From Pandoraea terrigena (GTDB taxonomy: Bacteria; Pseudomonadota; Gammaproteobacteria; Burkholderiales; Burkholderiaceae): a stretch of DNA of 64,000 nt. The stretch lies in assembly GCF_902459705.1 (NCBI RefSeq), contig NZ_CABPRU010000007.1, positions 166,570-230,569 on the forward strand, in the 5' to 3' direction. The position numbers and the translations under genes were made by a program. Below the pieces are notes generated by a model. That model was not told the DNA's origin, did not search any database, and was given only the letters and a program-made list of their open reading frames with translations. This document shows positions 1-8,605 of the stretch, piece after piece (within the stretch, counting starts at the first letter, position 1; each line of letters starts with the position of its first letter).

Positions 1-1464
1 ATAGTGATCGAGCATCATCTTGTGCGTCTCGCGGCCGATGCCAGACTTCTTGTACCCGCCGAACGCGGCGTGTGCCGGATAGAGGTGGTAGCAGTTGGTC
101 CATACGCGTCCGGCCTGAATGGCTCGGCCCATGCGATATGCGCGATTGATGTCGCGTGTCCATACCCCGGCGCCCAAACCGAACTCGGTGTCGTTCGCAA
201 TGGCCAATGCCTCCGCTTCATCCCGGAACGTCGTCACCCCAACGACCGGGCCGAAGATCTCTTCCTGGAACACGCGCATGCGGTTATCGCCCTTGAGCAG
301 CGTTGGCTGGATGTAGAAGCCCGACGCCAGCGGACCGCCCAGCGACTCGATGCCTCCGCCCGTCAGCACCTGTGCGCCTTCCTTGCGGGCGAGATCGAGA
401 TACGTGAGGATCTTGTCGTACTGCTGCTGCGACGCCTGCGCGCCGACGGCCGTCTCGGTATCGAGCGGATCGCCGCGCTTGATGCGTGCCACCCGCGCCA
501 TCACCACCTCCATGAAGGGCTCATAGATCGATTCCTGCACGAGCGCCCGCGACGGACACGTGCAGACCTCGCCCTGGTTCAGGAAGCCGAGCACAAGTCC
601 TTCGGCCGCCTTCTCGATGAACGCCGGCTCGCCGTGCATGATGTCGTCGAAGAAGATATTCGGTGACTTGCCGCCCAACTCGACCGTGCTGGGGATCAGG
701 TTGGCCGCAGCCATCGACAGGATGTGGCCACCGACCGGCGTCGACCCGGTGAAGGCGATTTTCGCGATGCGGCGACTGGTCGCCAGCGCTTCGCCCGCTT
801 CCTTGCCGAAACCCTGCACGATGTTGAGCACGCCGGGTGGCAGCAGATCGCCAACCAACTCGGCGAACAGCGTGATCGAGAGCGGTGTCTGCTCGGCAGG
901 CTTGAGGACCACGCAGTTCCCCGCCGCGAGTGCTGGGGCGAGCTTCCACGCCGCCATCAACAGCGGGAAATTCCACGGAATGATCTGGCCGACGACCCCC
1001 AGCGGCTCATGGAAGTGATATGCGGCCGTGTGCTCGTCGATCTCGGCCGCCGTGCCTTCCTGCGCGCGGATGCAACCGGCGAAGTAGCGGAAGTGATCGA
1101 CGGCCAGTGGCAGATCCGCCGCAAGCGTCTCGCGCACCGGCTTGCCGTTGTCCCACGTTTCTGCGACGGCGAACCGTTCGAGTTGCGCTTCGAGCCGGTC
1201 AGCGATCTGTAACAGGATGCGCGAGCGGGCTTGCACCGACGTCTTGCCCCACTTGGGCGCCGCCGCGTGTGCCGCATCGAGCGCCAGCTCGATGTCCGCA
1301 CTGTTCGAGCGTGGGAACTCTCCGATTACACCGCCGGTGACGGGCGACGTGTTGGTGAAATAGCGGCCTTCCACGGGCGGGACGAACTTGCCACCGATGT
1401 AGTTCTCGTAACGCGTCTGCAAGGTCAACAGGGCACCGGGGGTGCCGGGCGGGGCGTATTGCAT
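1..1464 (-). CDS. NAD-dependent aldehyde dehydrogenase (AcoD/ExaC type), 3' end outside window
   Basis: Oxidises acetaldehyde or related short aldehydes to the acid with NAD in the cytoplasm. It starts at ATG 1464, preceded by GGAG 7 nt upstream, and reads 488 codons to the left edge without a stop; the family is about 506 residues, so roughly the last 18 are missing. Visible landmarks are the Rossmann/cofactor region [11 protein letters not shown], the catalytic glutamate stretch ELGGKSPN, the nucleophile region [14 protein letters not shown], and EEIFGPVV near the C-terminus. The double-Cys CTC segment and overall sequence resemble the acetaldehyde dehydrogenase II (AcoD) and ExaC group. 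It is divergent from an AcoR-type sigma-54 activator and has a near-consensus -24/-12 promoter, so it is probably induced by that protein. The exact substrate cannot be told from sequence. Confidence 0.93.
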   Translation of the reverse strand, partial: MQYAPPGTPGALLTLQTRYENYIGGKFVPPVEGRYFTNTSPVTGGVIGEFPRSNSADIELALDAAHAAAPKWGKTSVQARSRILLQIADRLEAQLERFAVAETWDNGKPVRETLAADLPLAVDHFRYFAGCIRAQEGTAAEIDEHTAAYHFHEPLGVVGQIIPWNFPLLMAAWKLAPALAAGNCVVLKPAEQTPLSITLFAELVGDLLPPGVLNIVQGFGKEAGEALATSRRIAKIAFTGSTPVGGHILSMAAANLIPSTVELGGKSPNIFFDDIMHGEPAFIEKAAEGLVLGFLNQGEVCTCPSRALVQESIYEPFMEVVMARVARIKRGDPLDTETAVGAQASQQQYDKILTYLDLARKEGAQVLTGGGIESLGGPLASGFYIQPTLLKGDNRMRVFQEEIFGPVVGVTTFRDEAEALAIANDTEFGLGAGVWTRDINRAYRMGRAIQAGRVWTNCYHLYPAHAAFGGYKKSGIGRETHKMMLDHY

Positions 1465-1518
1465 GGTGTGTCTCCGAATATTGTCTTGTCGGTGGCGCGG
1501 GGGCCACACGGGACAACA

Positions 1519-1534
1519 AGCAAGTCGCGGGCCA
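1519..1534 (-). promoter_or_regulatory. sigma-54 (-24/-12) promoter of the aldehyde dehydrogenase
   Basis: Read on the minus strand the site is TGGCCCG-N4-TTGCT, one mismatch from the RpoN consensus TGGCACG-N4-TTGCW with correct GG/GC spacing. Transcription would begin about 12 nt further down, giving a leader of roughly 45 nt before ATG 1464. The neighbouring activator carries the sigma-54 contact loop GSFTGA, which fits. The match and spacing are seen directly; use in vivo is inferred. Confidence 0.75.
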
Positions 1535-1601
1535 CCCCGGGCCTGTCGCCGATTCACGGGGCTGACGCCCGCACGACAACGGGCAAGGTGTGCCGAATCC
1601 G

Positions 1602-1635
1602 AGACACGTTTGTCTTGTGCGGTGACACAGGTGTC
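1602..1635. promoter_or_regulatory. paired palindromes, candidate upstream activator sites
   Basis: Two inverted repeats sit side by side: AGACA-N4-TGTCT at 1602-1615 and GACAC-N2-GTGTC at 1624-1635. Both carry the GACA/TGTC half-site and lie about 70-115 bp upstream of the sigma-54 promoter, the usual place for enhancer sites of an AcoR-type activator. Binding is inferred from position and symmetry only. Confidence 0.5.
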
Positions 1636-1647
1636 CCGTTCGCGTGA

Positions 1648-1668
1648 CAGGCAATCGCTGGATGCCTG
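1648..1668. repeat. inverted repeat CAGGCA-N9-TGCCTG in the divergent intergenic region
   Basis: A perfect 6-bp inverted repeat with a 9-nt spacer lies closer to the regulator gene than to the dehydrogenase. It could be an operator for autoregulation of the regulator or a third activator site. Only the symmetry is seen. Confidence 0.3.
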
Positions 1669-1757
1669 CCGATTGACATACCGCATTGCAATCGCCTCCG
1701 GCATGGGACATGCTTCAGGAACGACGACGAGATCATTCGGCACGGGGGAGACGACCA

Positions 1758-3662
1758 ATGCCAGCCAAGACAGAGTCCGCGCACGCGCGCCGTGTGCTGG
1801 ATGCCGTACAAGGTCACGTGACGCCCCTCGCGACGGCGACGGACCCGAACATCGCCAATTCATGGCGTCGATGCCTCGACACCTACGCGCTTGATCCGGG
1901 GGCGCGCATGACGCCGCGCGTGTTGGCGTCGTCGCAACTGCGCGAGCGGCGCAGTGCGATGGAGCGGCTGTGCCACGTTTCCATGCCGGTGCTCGAGCGC
2001 CTGCAGCGTCAGTTGATGAATCCGGGCCAGGCCGTGCTGCTGACGGCCCCGGACGGCGTGATCGTCGACGCCCGTCTCCACGACGGCACGCGCGACGACT
2101 TCCATCGCGCAGGCTTGTGGCCGGGGGCCGACTGGAGCGAGTCGTGCGAAGGCACCAACGGCATCGGCACCTGCGTGGTCGAGCGTGCGCCCGTCATCAT
2201 CTGTCAGCAGGATCATTTCCGCGCGCTGCACACGCCGCTCACCTGCACGGCAAGTCCCGTCTTCGCACCGCAAGGGGAGTTGCTTGCCGTCATCGACGTT
2301 TCGACGACGAACGCCGGCGTGACCCGGCAAAGCCAGTTCCATACGCTCGCGCTCGTGAATCTGTCGGCCAAGGTCGTGGAGCGCGACTACTTTTTCCAGC
2401 ACTATCGCGACGAGTGGCTGCTGCAGCTCCAGGAGCCGGCCGATCATCTGGGCGACTTCGTACAAGCGTTGATTGCGTTCGATGACGCTGGCCGCATCCT
2501 CGCCGCGAATCAGAGCGCACTGAATCGCCTGGGCGTCCCGCGCGACACGCTGGTGGGCACGCGCGTGGATCGATGGTTTGCGCAAACGCTCGACGCCTTG
2601 CTCGCACAAGCGCATCCGGCGCCGAGTGCGTACTGGCCGATCCGCACGCAGACGGGCGAGGCGCTGGTGGCGATGGTGCGTGCGCCGTTGCGCGCGGTGC
2701 GCCGGGTGACGCGTTCGTCAAGCGCGCCCCCCGAGGCGCCTGCCGAGCCGTTTTCCGACCCGGTGCTGGCGCGTGAGTTTTCGCGCGCGTGCCGCGTCTT
2801 CGCGCACGACGTCCCGGTGCTGATTCGCGGTGAGACCGGCAGCGGCAAGGAGGTCTTCGCGCGCGCCGTGCATGCAGCCAGTGCGCGGGCCCGCGGTCCG
2901 TTCGTGGCATTGAATTGCGCGGCAATTCCCGAGTCGCTGATCGAAAGCGAATTGTTCGGCTACGTCGGCGGCAGCTTCACCGGGGCGCGCAAGGAGGGGA
3001 TGGCCGGCAAACTATGGCAGGCCAACGGCGGCACACTGTTTCTCGATGAGATCGGCGATATGCCCTTCGCCATGCAAACCCGTTTGCTGCGCGTGCTCGA
3101 AGATCGTCGCGTGTCGCCATTGGGCGGCGGCGAGCCGGTGCCGCTCGATATTCGAGTGCTCAGTGCGACGCACCGCGATCTGTCCGAACGGATTGCCGAG
3201 CGGCAGTTTCGCGAAGACCTTTTCTATCGGTTGAGCGGCCTCGAGGTTCGCGTGCCGCCGCTGCGCGAGCGCGACGACAGAATCGAGGTGATGCACACGC
3301 TTCTGGCGCAGGCCTGTCAGCAAGACCGGATTCGCCTGACGGACGCGGCGCGGGATCGGCTGTGTGGGTACGCGTGGCCCGGCAATGTGCGTCAGATGCG
3401 CAGCATCATCCGGACGCTGGTCGCGCTTAGCGAGAGCGGCGTTATCACGCTGGACGACCTGCCCGAGGCCTTGCGCGACGGCCCGGGGCTTGTGCCTGAG
3501 GGGCCGCCAGAGGAGGCGCCCCTGGAGGCGGCAGAGCGCCAGGCGTTGCGCACGGCGCTTGACGCGTGCCAAGGGCAGGTCAGCGCCGCCGCGCGCAAGC
3601 TCGGTGTGAGCCGCAATACGCTTTATCGGAAGCTGAAGCGATTCGGCCTGTTGCGCGGATAA
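1758..3662 (+). CDS. sigma-54-dependent Fis-family activator, AcoR type
   Basis: Enhancer-binding protein that activates RpoN promoters. The ATG at 1758 is chosen because GGGGGAG lies 7 nt upstream; an earlier in-frame start lacks this. The 634-residue product has an N-terminal sensory GAF-like region (about residues 60-230), a PAS-like segment near 240-320, and an AAA+ domain with Walker A GETGSGKE (about 358), the sigma-54 contact loop GSFTGA (about 405) and Walker [12 protein letters not shown]. It ends in a Fis-type helix-turn-helix ([20 protein letters not shown]). This architecture and length match AcoR, the acetoin catabolism regulator. It is divergent from an aldehyde dehydrogenase with a -24/-12 promoter, so that gene is the probable target. 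The inducer is unknown; acetoin, ethanol or an aldehyde are all possible. Confidence 0.93.
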   Translation: MPAKTESAHARRVLDAVQGHVTPLATATDPNIANSWRRCLDTYALDPGARMTPRVLASSQLRERRSAMERLCHVSMPVLERLQRQLMNPGQAVLLTAPDGVIVDARLHDGTRDDFHRAGLWPGADWSESCEGTNGIGTCVVERAPVIICQQDHFRALHTPLTCTASPVFAPQGELLAVIDVSTTNAGVTRQSQFHTLALVNLSAKVVERDYFFQHYRDEWLLQLQEPADHLGDFVQALIAFDDAGRILAANQSALNRLGVPRDTLVGTRVDRWFAQTLDALLAQAHPAPSAYWPIRTQTGEALVAMVRAPLRAVRRVTRSSSAPPEAPAEPFSDPVLAREFSRACRVFAHDVPVLIRGETGSGKEVFARAVHAASARARGPFVALNCAAIPESLIESELFGYVGGSFTGARKEGMAGKLWQANGGTLFLDEIGDMPFAMQTRLLRVLEDRRVSPLGGGEPVPLDIRVLSATHRDLSERIAERQFREDLFYRLSGLEVRVPPLRERDDRIEVMHTLLAQACQQDRIRLTDAARDRLCGYAWPGNVRQMRSIIRTLVALSESGVITLDDLPEALRDGPGLVPEGPPEEAPLEAAERQALRTALDACQGQVSAAARKLGVSRNTLYRKLKRFGLLRG

Positions 3663-3697
3663 CATCGGCCGCGCTGCCGCCGCCGCGTCGGGGGCGG

Positions 3698-4162
3698 TTA
3701 CTTCACCGGGATTGGCGTGGCCCGATCCACGGGGACGGCCGTCACGCTGTTCTGGGGCGAGCCGTCGATGAGCTTGTCGGCGTAGGTGAGATAGACGAGC
3801 GTGTTGCGCGCCTTGTCGACCATGCGCACGATGCGCAGTTTCTTGAAGAGCGGAGACAGGCCTTCCGAGAAGACTTCTTCCTTCTTCGGTAGCGGCCCTT
3901 CGAACGACACCGGCCCGACCGCACGACAGGCAATCGAGGCTTCCGCCTTGTCTTCCGCAAGCCCAACCAGGCCCTTCAGACCACCGGTTTTTGCGCGAGA
4001 CACGTAGCAGGTCACGCCGCGCACCTTCGGGTCGTCGTAGGCATCGACGACAATCTTGTGATCCGGTCCGACGAGCTTGAATGCGGTGTCAACGTCGCCA
4101 ATCTTCTCGGCGTGCGCCCAACTCGTGGCGACCATCAACGCCAGGGCGGCGGCTTTCTTCAT
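3698..4162 (-). CDS. creA: CreA family periplasmic protein
   Basis: The 154-residue product has a clear cleavable signal peptide (MKKAAALALMVATSWAHA) followed by the CreA-family core: EKIGDVDTAFKLVGPDHKIVV, a ...VRGVTCYVS segment, and LVYLTYADKLIDGSPQNSVTAVPV. CreA (DUF1131-like) is a widespread proteobacterial exported protein of unknown function. It is convergent with the AcoR-type gene (35 nt between stops) and divergent from the tRNA genes, so it is probably monocistronic. Family membership is recognised; no function can be given. Confidence 0.88.
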   Translation of the reverse strand: MKKAAALALMVATSWAHAEKIGDVDTAFKLVGPDHKIVVDAYDDPKVRGVTCYVSRAKTGGLKGLVGLAEDKAEASIACRAVGPVSFEGPLPKKEEVFSEGLSPLFKKLRIVRMVDKARNTLVYLTYADKLIDGSPQNSVTAVPVDRATPIPVK

Positions 4163-4307
4163 GAGGATGTCTTCCGTCAGGAGTCCACGGCGGCTGCAAC
4201 CGCATCCGCCACGCGTCGCCCAAGGCGGGCGTCGTGCGGCCGATTCTACCCGCGTCGCGCGATCTTCAATATCCGCCGGCGACGCTCGTCACACCCGGGC
4301 GGGTCAG

Positions 4308-4336
4308 TTGCCCGTCGCGATCAAATACGCTATAGT
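4308..4336 (+). promoter_or_regulatory. sigma-70 promoter of the tRNA-Ala/tRNA-Glu unit
   Basis: TTGCCC (4308-4313), a 17-nt spacer, and TATAGT (4331-4336). The predicted start is near 4343, about 10 nt before the mature tRNA-Ala. Good match and ideal spacing. Confidence 0.75.
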
Positions 4337-4352
4337 CACGCCTCTTCGCGCG

Positions 4353-4428
<76 letters not shown>

Positions 4429-4445
4429 AACGAATGACGGTTTCC

Positions 4446-4521
4446 GTCCCCTTCGTCTAGAGGCCTAGGACATCACCCTTTCACGGTGAGTACAGGGGTT
4501 CGAATCCCCTAGGGGACGCCA
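4446..4521 (+). tRNA. tRNA-Glu (anticodon UUC)
   Basis: Acceptor GTCCCCT pairs with AGGGGAC; the anticodon arm CACCCTTTCACGGTG carries UUC; the T-arm is AGGGG-TTCGAAT-CCCCT; CCA is encoded. It is 76 nt long. Second gene of a two-tRNA unit ending at the hairpin at 4588-4623. Confidence 0.97.
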
Positions 4522-4587
4522 TCTCACGGCTGCGGTGTGACATCGACACATCGAAGCTGGCCGGCGTCGGATTCGGCAAATCGCACA

Positions 4588-4623
4588 AAGAAGCCGGATG
4601 TCTTTCACGACGTCCGGCTTCTT
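4588..4623 (+). terminator. intrinsic terminator after the tRNA pair
   Basis: An 11-bp stem (AAGAAGCCGGA / TCCGGCTTCTT) with a 14-nt loop, ending in T-rich sequence. It lies 66 nt downstream of tRNA-Glu. Confidence 0.75.
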
Positions 4624-4811
4624 GCGTTTACGGGCGGTTTGCCGACTTGTCTGCCGTCCCGCCTGCCCCGGGCGGCGGAGGGCAGGCGATGCGCGCGCCG
4701 TGTGCGGCCGGCCCCAGGCGTCGCCCAGTGCTGACGGGCCAACGGGCGATCGCCGGTACAATGACGTCTTTGCGCGCGCCATGTCGACGTGCGCGCCGTC
4801 GTGAATTCCTC

Positions 4812-5030
4812 ATGAGCAAACCTGCCCTCACTCTCAAGTTCAAGTGCACGAAGTGCGCCAAGCCGGTCACGTTGTATCTGCAAAAGACGACCGCGTGTTC
4901 GCATATCACGCCGTATCAGGGATGGTGCAAGTGCGGTCAGTTGATGCGCCATGCCACGGGCGACAAAAACGCAGTGGCGTCGTTCGTCGACTCGATGGAC
5001 CCGCTGTGGTCGCACCATCATCACCATTGA
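4812..5030 (+). CDS. zinc-ribbon-like miniprotein with C-terminal His run
   Basis: A 72-residue product starting MSKPALTLKFKCTKC. It has five cysteines, including CTKC and a CKC pair (GWCKCGQL), giving a zinc-ribbon-like spacing, and it ends in five consecutive histidines (LWSHHHHH). I do not recognise a named family. The start at 4812 is chosen for the compact Cys-rich domain; no good Shine-Dalgarno is visible, so the start is uncertain. It lies in the same direction as the YgjP-type metallopeptidase downstream. Metal binding is inferred from Cys and His content only. Confidence 0.6.
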   Translation: MSKPALTLKFKCTKCAKPVTLYLQKTTACSHITPYQGWCKCGQLMRHATGDKNAVASFVDSMDPLWSHHHHH

Positions 5031-5187
5031 GCGCTGGGCTCGCTCTCGTGCGCGCAGCGCGGTTGTGCGTGTGCACGCCGTTCGCGCTCGTATTCGCTGG
5101 CCCGGCCGCTGAGGTGGCCCGGTCCCGCCGCGTGAGTCAACCGTGACTGCCGTGCTTACGCCGTGGCGGCCCGCGCCGAAGGATCCG

Positions 5188-5691
5188 ATGCGCTTCATCG
5201 CCGCCTATCCCGCGGGCGTGCTCGCGCAGGTTCGCGAACTGGTCGACGCGGGGCAACTGGCCGCGCATCTTGACAGGCGCTATCCTGCGCGCCACGCCGT
5301 GCAGACGGACCGAGCGCTATACGAGTTCACGGCGCAGATCAAACAGGATTACCTGCGCAGCGCACCGCCCATCCATAAGGTGGCTTACGACGCCAGGATC
5401 GATGTCGTGCATCACGCGCTGGGGCTGCATACGGCCATCTCGCGGGTGCAGGGGAGCAAGCTCAAGGCCAAGAAGGAGATTCGGGTCGCCTCGTTGTTTC
5501 GCGAAGCCCCGCCTGAGTTTCTGCGCATGATCGTCGTGCACGAACTCGCGCACCTCAAGGAAAGCGACCATAACAAGGCGTTCTACCGCCTGTGCGAGTT
5601 CATGGAGCCTCAGTACCATCAACTCGAATTCGACACGCGGCTGTTTCTCGTGCGACGCGAAATCGAGGCGGCTTCGCCGGCAGCCGATTGA
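5188..5691 (+). CDS. YgjP-type M48-like metallopeptidase
   Basis: A 167-residue protein of the YgjP/DUF45 family, putative cytoplasmic zinc metal-dependent hydrolases. The active-site pattern HELAHLKESDHNKAF (about residues 118-132) supplies the two zinc histidines, the glutamate and the third His, followed by the family signature MEPQYHQLEFDTRLFL. The ATG at 5188 has AAGGA 4 nt upstream and gives the same length as E. coli YgjP; a GTG at 5143 would add 15 residues but has no ribosome site. It is followed by a strong terminator at 5714-5746. The natural substrate of this family is not settled. Confidence 0.85.
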   Translation: MRFIAAYPAGVLAQVRELVDAGQLAAHLDRRYPARHAVQTDRALYEFTAQIKQDYLRSAPPIHKVAYDARIDVVHHALGLHTAISRVQGSKLKAKKEIRVASLFREAPPEFLRMIVVHELAHLKESDHNKAFYRLCEFMEPQYHQLEFDTRLFLVRREIEAASPAAD

Positions 5692-5713
5692 GCGCCGCGA
5701 GCGAGCCAAACGA

Positions 5714-5746
5714 CAACGCCCGCCGGCATGACACCGGCGGGCGTTG
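5714..5746. terminator. bidirectional terminator hairpin
   Basis: A perfect 13-bp stem, CAACGCCCGCCGG / CCGGCGGGCGTTG, with a 7-nt loop. It sits between the convergent YgjP-type gene and the glycine-zipper lipoprotein gene and can serve both. Confidence 0.75.
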
Positions 5747-5782
5747 TGTTTGGGGACCGCGCGGGTGGCGGCGTGCGTGCGA

Positions 5783-6322
5783 TCAGTACGGATACACCGT
5801 ATCGTTCGCGACGGCGGCACGCTGGCCCTGCTGAACGCGCAGCGGCGGCGCTTGCGTGACCGTCGCGACGCGACCGTCGTCCAGGCGCACGGTGATGCGG
5901 TACAACACGTTCGGCTGCCCCATGTTGTTTTCGATGCGATTCCCCGCGATGGCGCCGATCAAGGCGCCGCCGATGGTGGTGGCGGTGCGCCCGCGCCCGC
6001 CGCCCATTGTGTTGCCGAGCAGACCGCCCGCTGCGCCGCCGAGCACCGTGCCGAGGATGTTCGGGCTGTTGTTGTCGCCGTTCACTTGCTCGATCGATTC
6101 GACGCGGCCGTACAGCGCTCCCGGAATCTGCTGCTGCTGCTGGGGTTGCTGATACCCCTGTTGGTAGCCTTGTTGATACCCCGGTTGTTGATAACCCTGC
6201 TGGTATCCCCCCTGTTGGTAGCCCGGCTGCTGATACCCGTACTGCGGTCCCGGCGCAACGCAACCGGCCAGCGTGAGGGCGGCCAGTGCCGCGCTGATTC
6301 CCGTAAGTGTCTTGATGTTCAT
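5783..6322 (-). CDS. glycine-zipper outer-membrane lipoprotein with Tyr/Gln repeats
   Basis: A 179-residue lipoprotein precursor. The signal peptide ends in the lipobox LAGC (Cys about 21), with no Asp at +2, so outer-membrane sorting is likely. Residues about 25-65 are a low-complexity repeat of units such as YQQPG and YQQG ending in a run of glutamines. Residues about 85-135 form a glycine-zipper 2TM domain (ILGTVLGGAAGGLLGNTMGGG and GGALIGAIAGN), followed by a small beta-rich tail. This is the SlyB/17-kDa antigen type of envelope lipoprotein, often linked to envelope integrity or stress. It is convergent with the YgjP-type gene. The function is not known more precisely. Confidence 0.85.
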   Translation of the reverse strand: MNIKTLTGISAALAALTLAGCVAPGPQYGYQQPGYQQGGYQQGYQQPGYQQGYQQGYQQPQQQQQIPGALYGRVESIEQVNGDNNSPNILGTVLGGAAGGLLGNTMGGGRGRTATTIGGALIGAIAGNRIENNMGQPNVLYRITVRLDDGRVATVTQAPPLRVQQGQRAAVANDTVYPY

Positions 6323-6869
6323 TTTGGTTCATCCTCGTGAGCGTGAGGTAAATGCTTGATCACCGAAGTCCGCAGTGATGGCACGCACCCTGTGGTGAGT
6401 CTATTGCGACCACGACGCGGAATGTAGGGTTCCGCAGACCTTTATGCTGTAAGAAAAGGTAAGCGTTTGTAATGGCGTCGTGCCGGCGACGACGCAGGCC
6501 AGGTGCGGATTCCACACACATTGTCTCCTGTTCAAACCGCCCATCGGTGATATTCATCGCCAGATGCGCCATGGCGCCATGCTCTGTAAGCGCTTAATGT
6601 GAAAGCGGAATTCGCTAACTCATAGCGAATAGTTAGGAATTTTCCATCGTTGACTGGCTCGTGAGTGCAATTTTGCGCCGAATTCGTCTAAGCATATAAC
6701 CAGAAAGCACTTGGGTGCCGCAATACCAAACGGTAACATCGCGGCCTCTGGCGTCGGGTTGGCCGTCGTTGGCAATTATGCGGTGCAGTCCTTTCGCCAT
6801 CGTGGTGCGGGTGCCGCAAGCGTGCCTCAGCCACCTGCCGCTCCGATCATCGTTTTTCCATTCAGCATT
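6323..6869. other. divergent intergenic region, lipoprotein / MFS gene
   Basis: About 550 nt with no convincing gene. The middle part (about 6420-6720) is more AT-rich than its surroundings and should hold the divergent promoters. One candidate for the MFS gene is listed separately; no clear operator symmetry was seen. Confidence 0.5.
6673..6700 (+). promoter_or_regulatory. candidate sigma-70 promoter of the MFS gene
   Basis: TTGCGC (6673-6678), 16-nt spacer, TATAAC (6695-6700). This would give a 5' leader of about 160 nt before ATG 6870. The -10 is reasonable and the -35 moderate. Confidence 0.4.
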
Positions 6870-8357
6870 ATGTCCGTCGACGTTTCCCTGTCTCCCGTCG
6901 CGTCTGCCCACGCGAGCTCCACGACTTCGCCCATTTCTCATGCCGCAGGGTCGCATGGGCCCGCCGTGATCCGCTCGGCGGCCGACATCGCCCAACTCGT
7001 CAACCAGGGCGGCGCCCGTGTCTCGAATGCTGGCTGGATCGTGGCCATTGCACTCGGCGGTGTGTTCCTCGACGCCTACGACCTCGGCGCGCTCGCCTTC
7101 GGCCTGAAAGACGTTTCCCGTGAATTCCATCTCACGCCGGCAGGCACCGGCATGGTGGCGTCTGCCATCACGTTCGGCGCCATCGTCGGCGCGTTCCTCG
7201 GTGGCTACTTCACGGACCGCATTGGCCGCTACCGTGTATTCATGGCCGACATGCTGTGCTTCGTGATCGCCGCCATCGCGTGTGCGCTGGCGCCGAACCA
7301 GTACGTGCTTGCCGGTTCGCGTTTCGTGATGGGGCTGGGCGTCGGCATCGATCTGCCGGTGGCGATGGCCTTCCTCGCCGAATTCTCCAAACTCAAGGGA
7401 CGGGGCAATAAGGCCGCGCGGGTGGCGATGTGGTGCCCGACCTGGTACGCGGCGATCTGCGTGTCGTATCTGCTGGTGCTGCTGTGCTACGCGGCACTGC
7501 CATCGTCGCACAGTGCGCTGCTGTGGCGCATCATTCTCGGCTTTGGCGCCGTCCCCGCGCTGGCGATCATTGCCCTGCGCAGCCGCTACATGAGCGAATC
7601 GCCGGTGTGGGCCGCCAACCAGGGCGATCTCGAAGGTGCGGCGAAGATCCTGAAGCGGTCCTACGGTATCGACGCCGTCGTGGCCGCCGACGCTGAACGC
7701 GTGGCGCCGAAGCGTCCGGCCACGTGGCGCAACTACGGGGCACTGCTCAAGGGCATCTACCTGCGCCGCACGACGCTCGCGACCGTTATCGCCGTGGCCT
7801 CGTCGTTCGCCTACAACGCGGTGGCATTCGGGTTGCCGGTGATCATCGCCAGCTTCCTGGCGCAGTCGATGCTCACCACCATCCTGATGTCGCTCGCGCT
7901 GAATCTGCTGTTCGCGTTCACGGGCGGGTTGCTCGGGGTGCGGCTGGTGCCGAAGGTTGGCGCATGGAAGCTGACGGTGCTCGGCTATGCGTTCCAGTTG
8001 ACTGCGCTCGTTGGACTGGCGCTCGTGGGCAAGCCTGACGGCGGCGGGCAAGTCGCCTGGGCGCTGGGTTTCCTCGCGTTGTTCCTGCTGGGGCAGGGCT
8101 TCGGCCCGGGGGCGCATTCAATGACGTTCGCGTCGCTGAGCTATCCGACGTCGCTGCGCGGCGTGGGCGTGGGCTTGAACCAAACCCTCATGCGCGCCAG
8201 CTCGACCGTCTCACTGTTCCTGTTCCCGGTGTTGGCGGCCACGCTCGCCACGAAGGTGTTCTGGGTGATCGCCGCCGCCCCGGCCATCGGTTTGCTGGCG
8301 TTGCTGGCCATCCGCTGGGAACCGTCGAATTACGACGTCGACGCGGAAGACTTCTGA
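6870..8357 (+). CDS. MFS transporter (metabolite:H+ symporter-like)
   Basis: A 495-residue inner-membrane protein with about 12 hydrophobic helices after an unusually long (about 50-residue) Ser/Ala-rich N-terminal tail. Helix 1 holds the sugar/aromatic-acid porter-like signature GGVFLDAYDLGAL. The loop 2-3 motif is GGYFTDRIGRYRVF, and helix 4 carries SRFVMGLGVGIDLPVAMAFLAEF. The ATG at 6870 is the last start that keeps helix 1 intact; no Shine-Dalgarno is obvious, so the N-terminus is uncertain. The substrate cannot be deduced: neighbours (lipoprotein, CBS protein) give no catabolic context. It is convergent with the CBS-domain gene. Confidence 0.82.
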   Translation: MSVDVSLSPVASAHASSTTSPISHAAGSHGPAVIRSAADIAQLVNQGGARVSNAGWIVAIALGGVFLDAYDLGALAFGLKDVSREFHLTPAGTGMVASAITFGAIVGAFLGGYFTDRIGRYRVFMADMLCFVIAAIACALAPNQYVLAGSRFVMGLGVGIDLPVAMAFLAEFSKLKGRGNKAARVAMWCPTWYAAICVSYLLVLLCYAALPSSHSALLWRIILGFGAVPALAIIALRSRYMSESPVWAANQGDLEGAAKILKRSYGIDAVVAADAERVAPKRPATWRNYGALLKGIYLRRTTLATVIAVASSFAYNAVAFGLPVIIASFLAQSMLTTILMSLALNLLFAFTGGLLGVRLVPKVGAWKLTVLGYAFQLTALVGLALVGKPDGGGQVAWALGFLALFLLGQGFGPGAHSMTFASLSYPTSLRGVGVGLNQTLMRASSTVSLFLFPVLAATLATKVFWVIAAAPAIGLLALLAIRWEPSNYDVDAEDF

Positions 8358-8505
8358 GCATCGCTCGCCCCACTATCGATGACGCATGGCGTGCGAACGG
8401 CTGATCGGGTGAGCTAAGCGATGGGAGCGGCAGGGGGGATGTTTGCGTTCTGGCATGCGCCTATCGACGGGGCAGGCGCATCCCGGCATTTTGCGTCATG
8501 TCCTC

Positions 8506-8534
8506 AAAAAAAAGGGCGCTTCGAACGAAGCGCC
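8506..8534 (-). terminator. intrinsic terminator of the CBS-domain gene
   Basis: On the minus strand a 9-bp perfect stem (GGCGCTTCG / CGAAGCGCC) with a 2-nt loop is followed by eight Ts. Textbook form. Confidence 0.85.
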
Positions 8535-8605
8535 GTGCCCCTGATTGCGCTGTCGGCTTGAATGCGACGCGATGCCGGGTGGTATTGACGCGGGGGTGCG
8601 CTGGT

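Noticed and set aside
1550..1700. A sigma-54 promoter reading toward the AcoR-type gene
   Set aside because: The TTGACAT...TTGCAA sequence near 1674 has the wrong spacing between -24 and -12 elements.
6120..6245. Repeated DNA units that could be taken for a CRISPR-like or tandem array
   Set aside because: The repeats are in frame inside a lipoprotein gene and encode YQQ-type units; there are no spacers.
6633..8117. 494-codon open frame opposite the MFS gene
   Set aside because: Arg/His/Glu-rich mirror frame; the plus strand has a clear membrane transporter.
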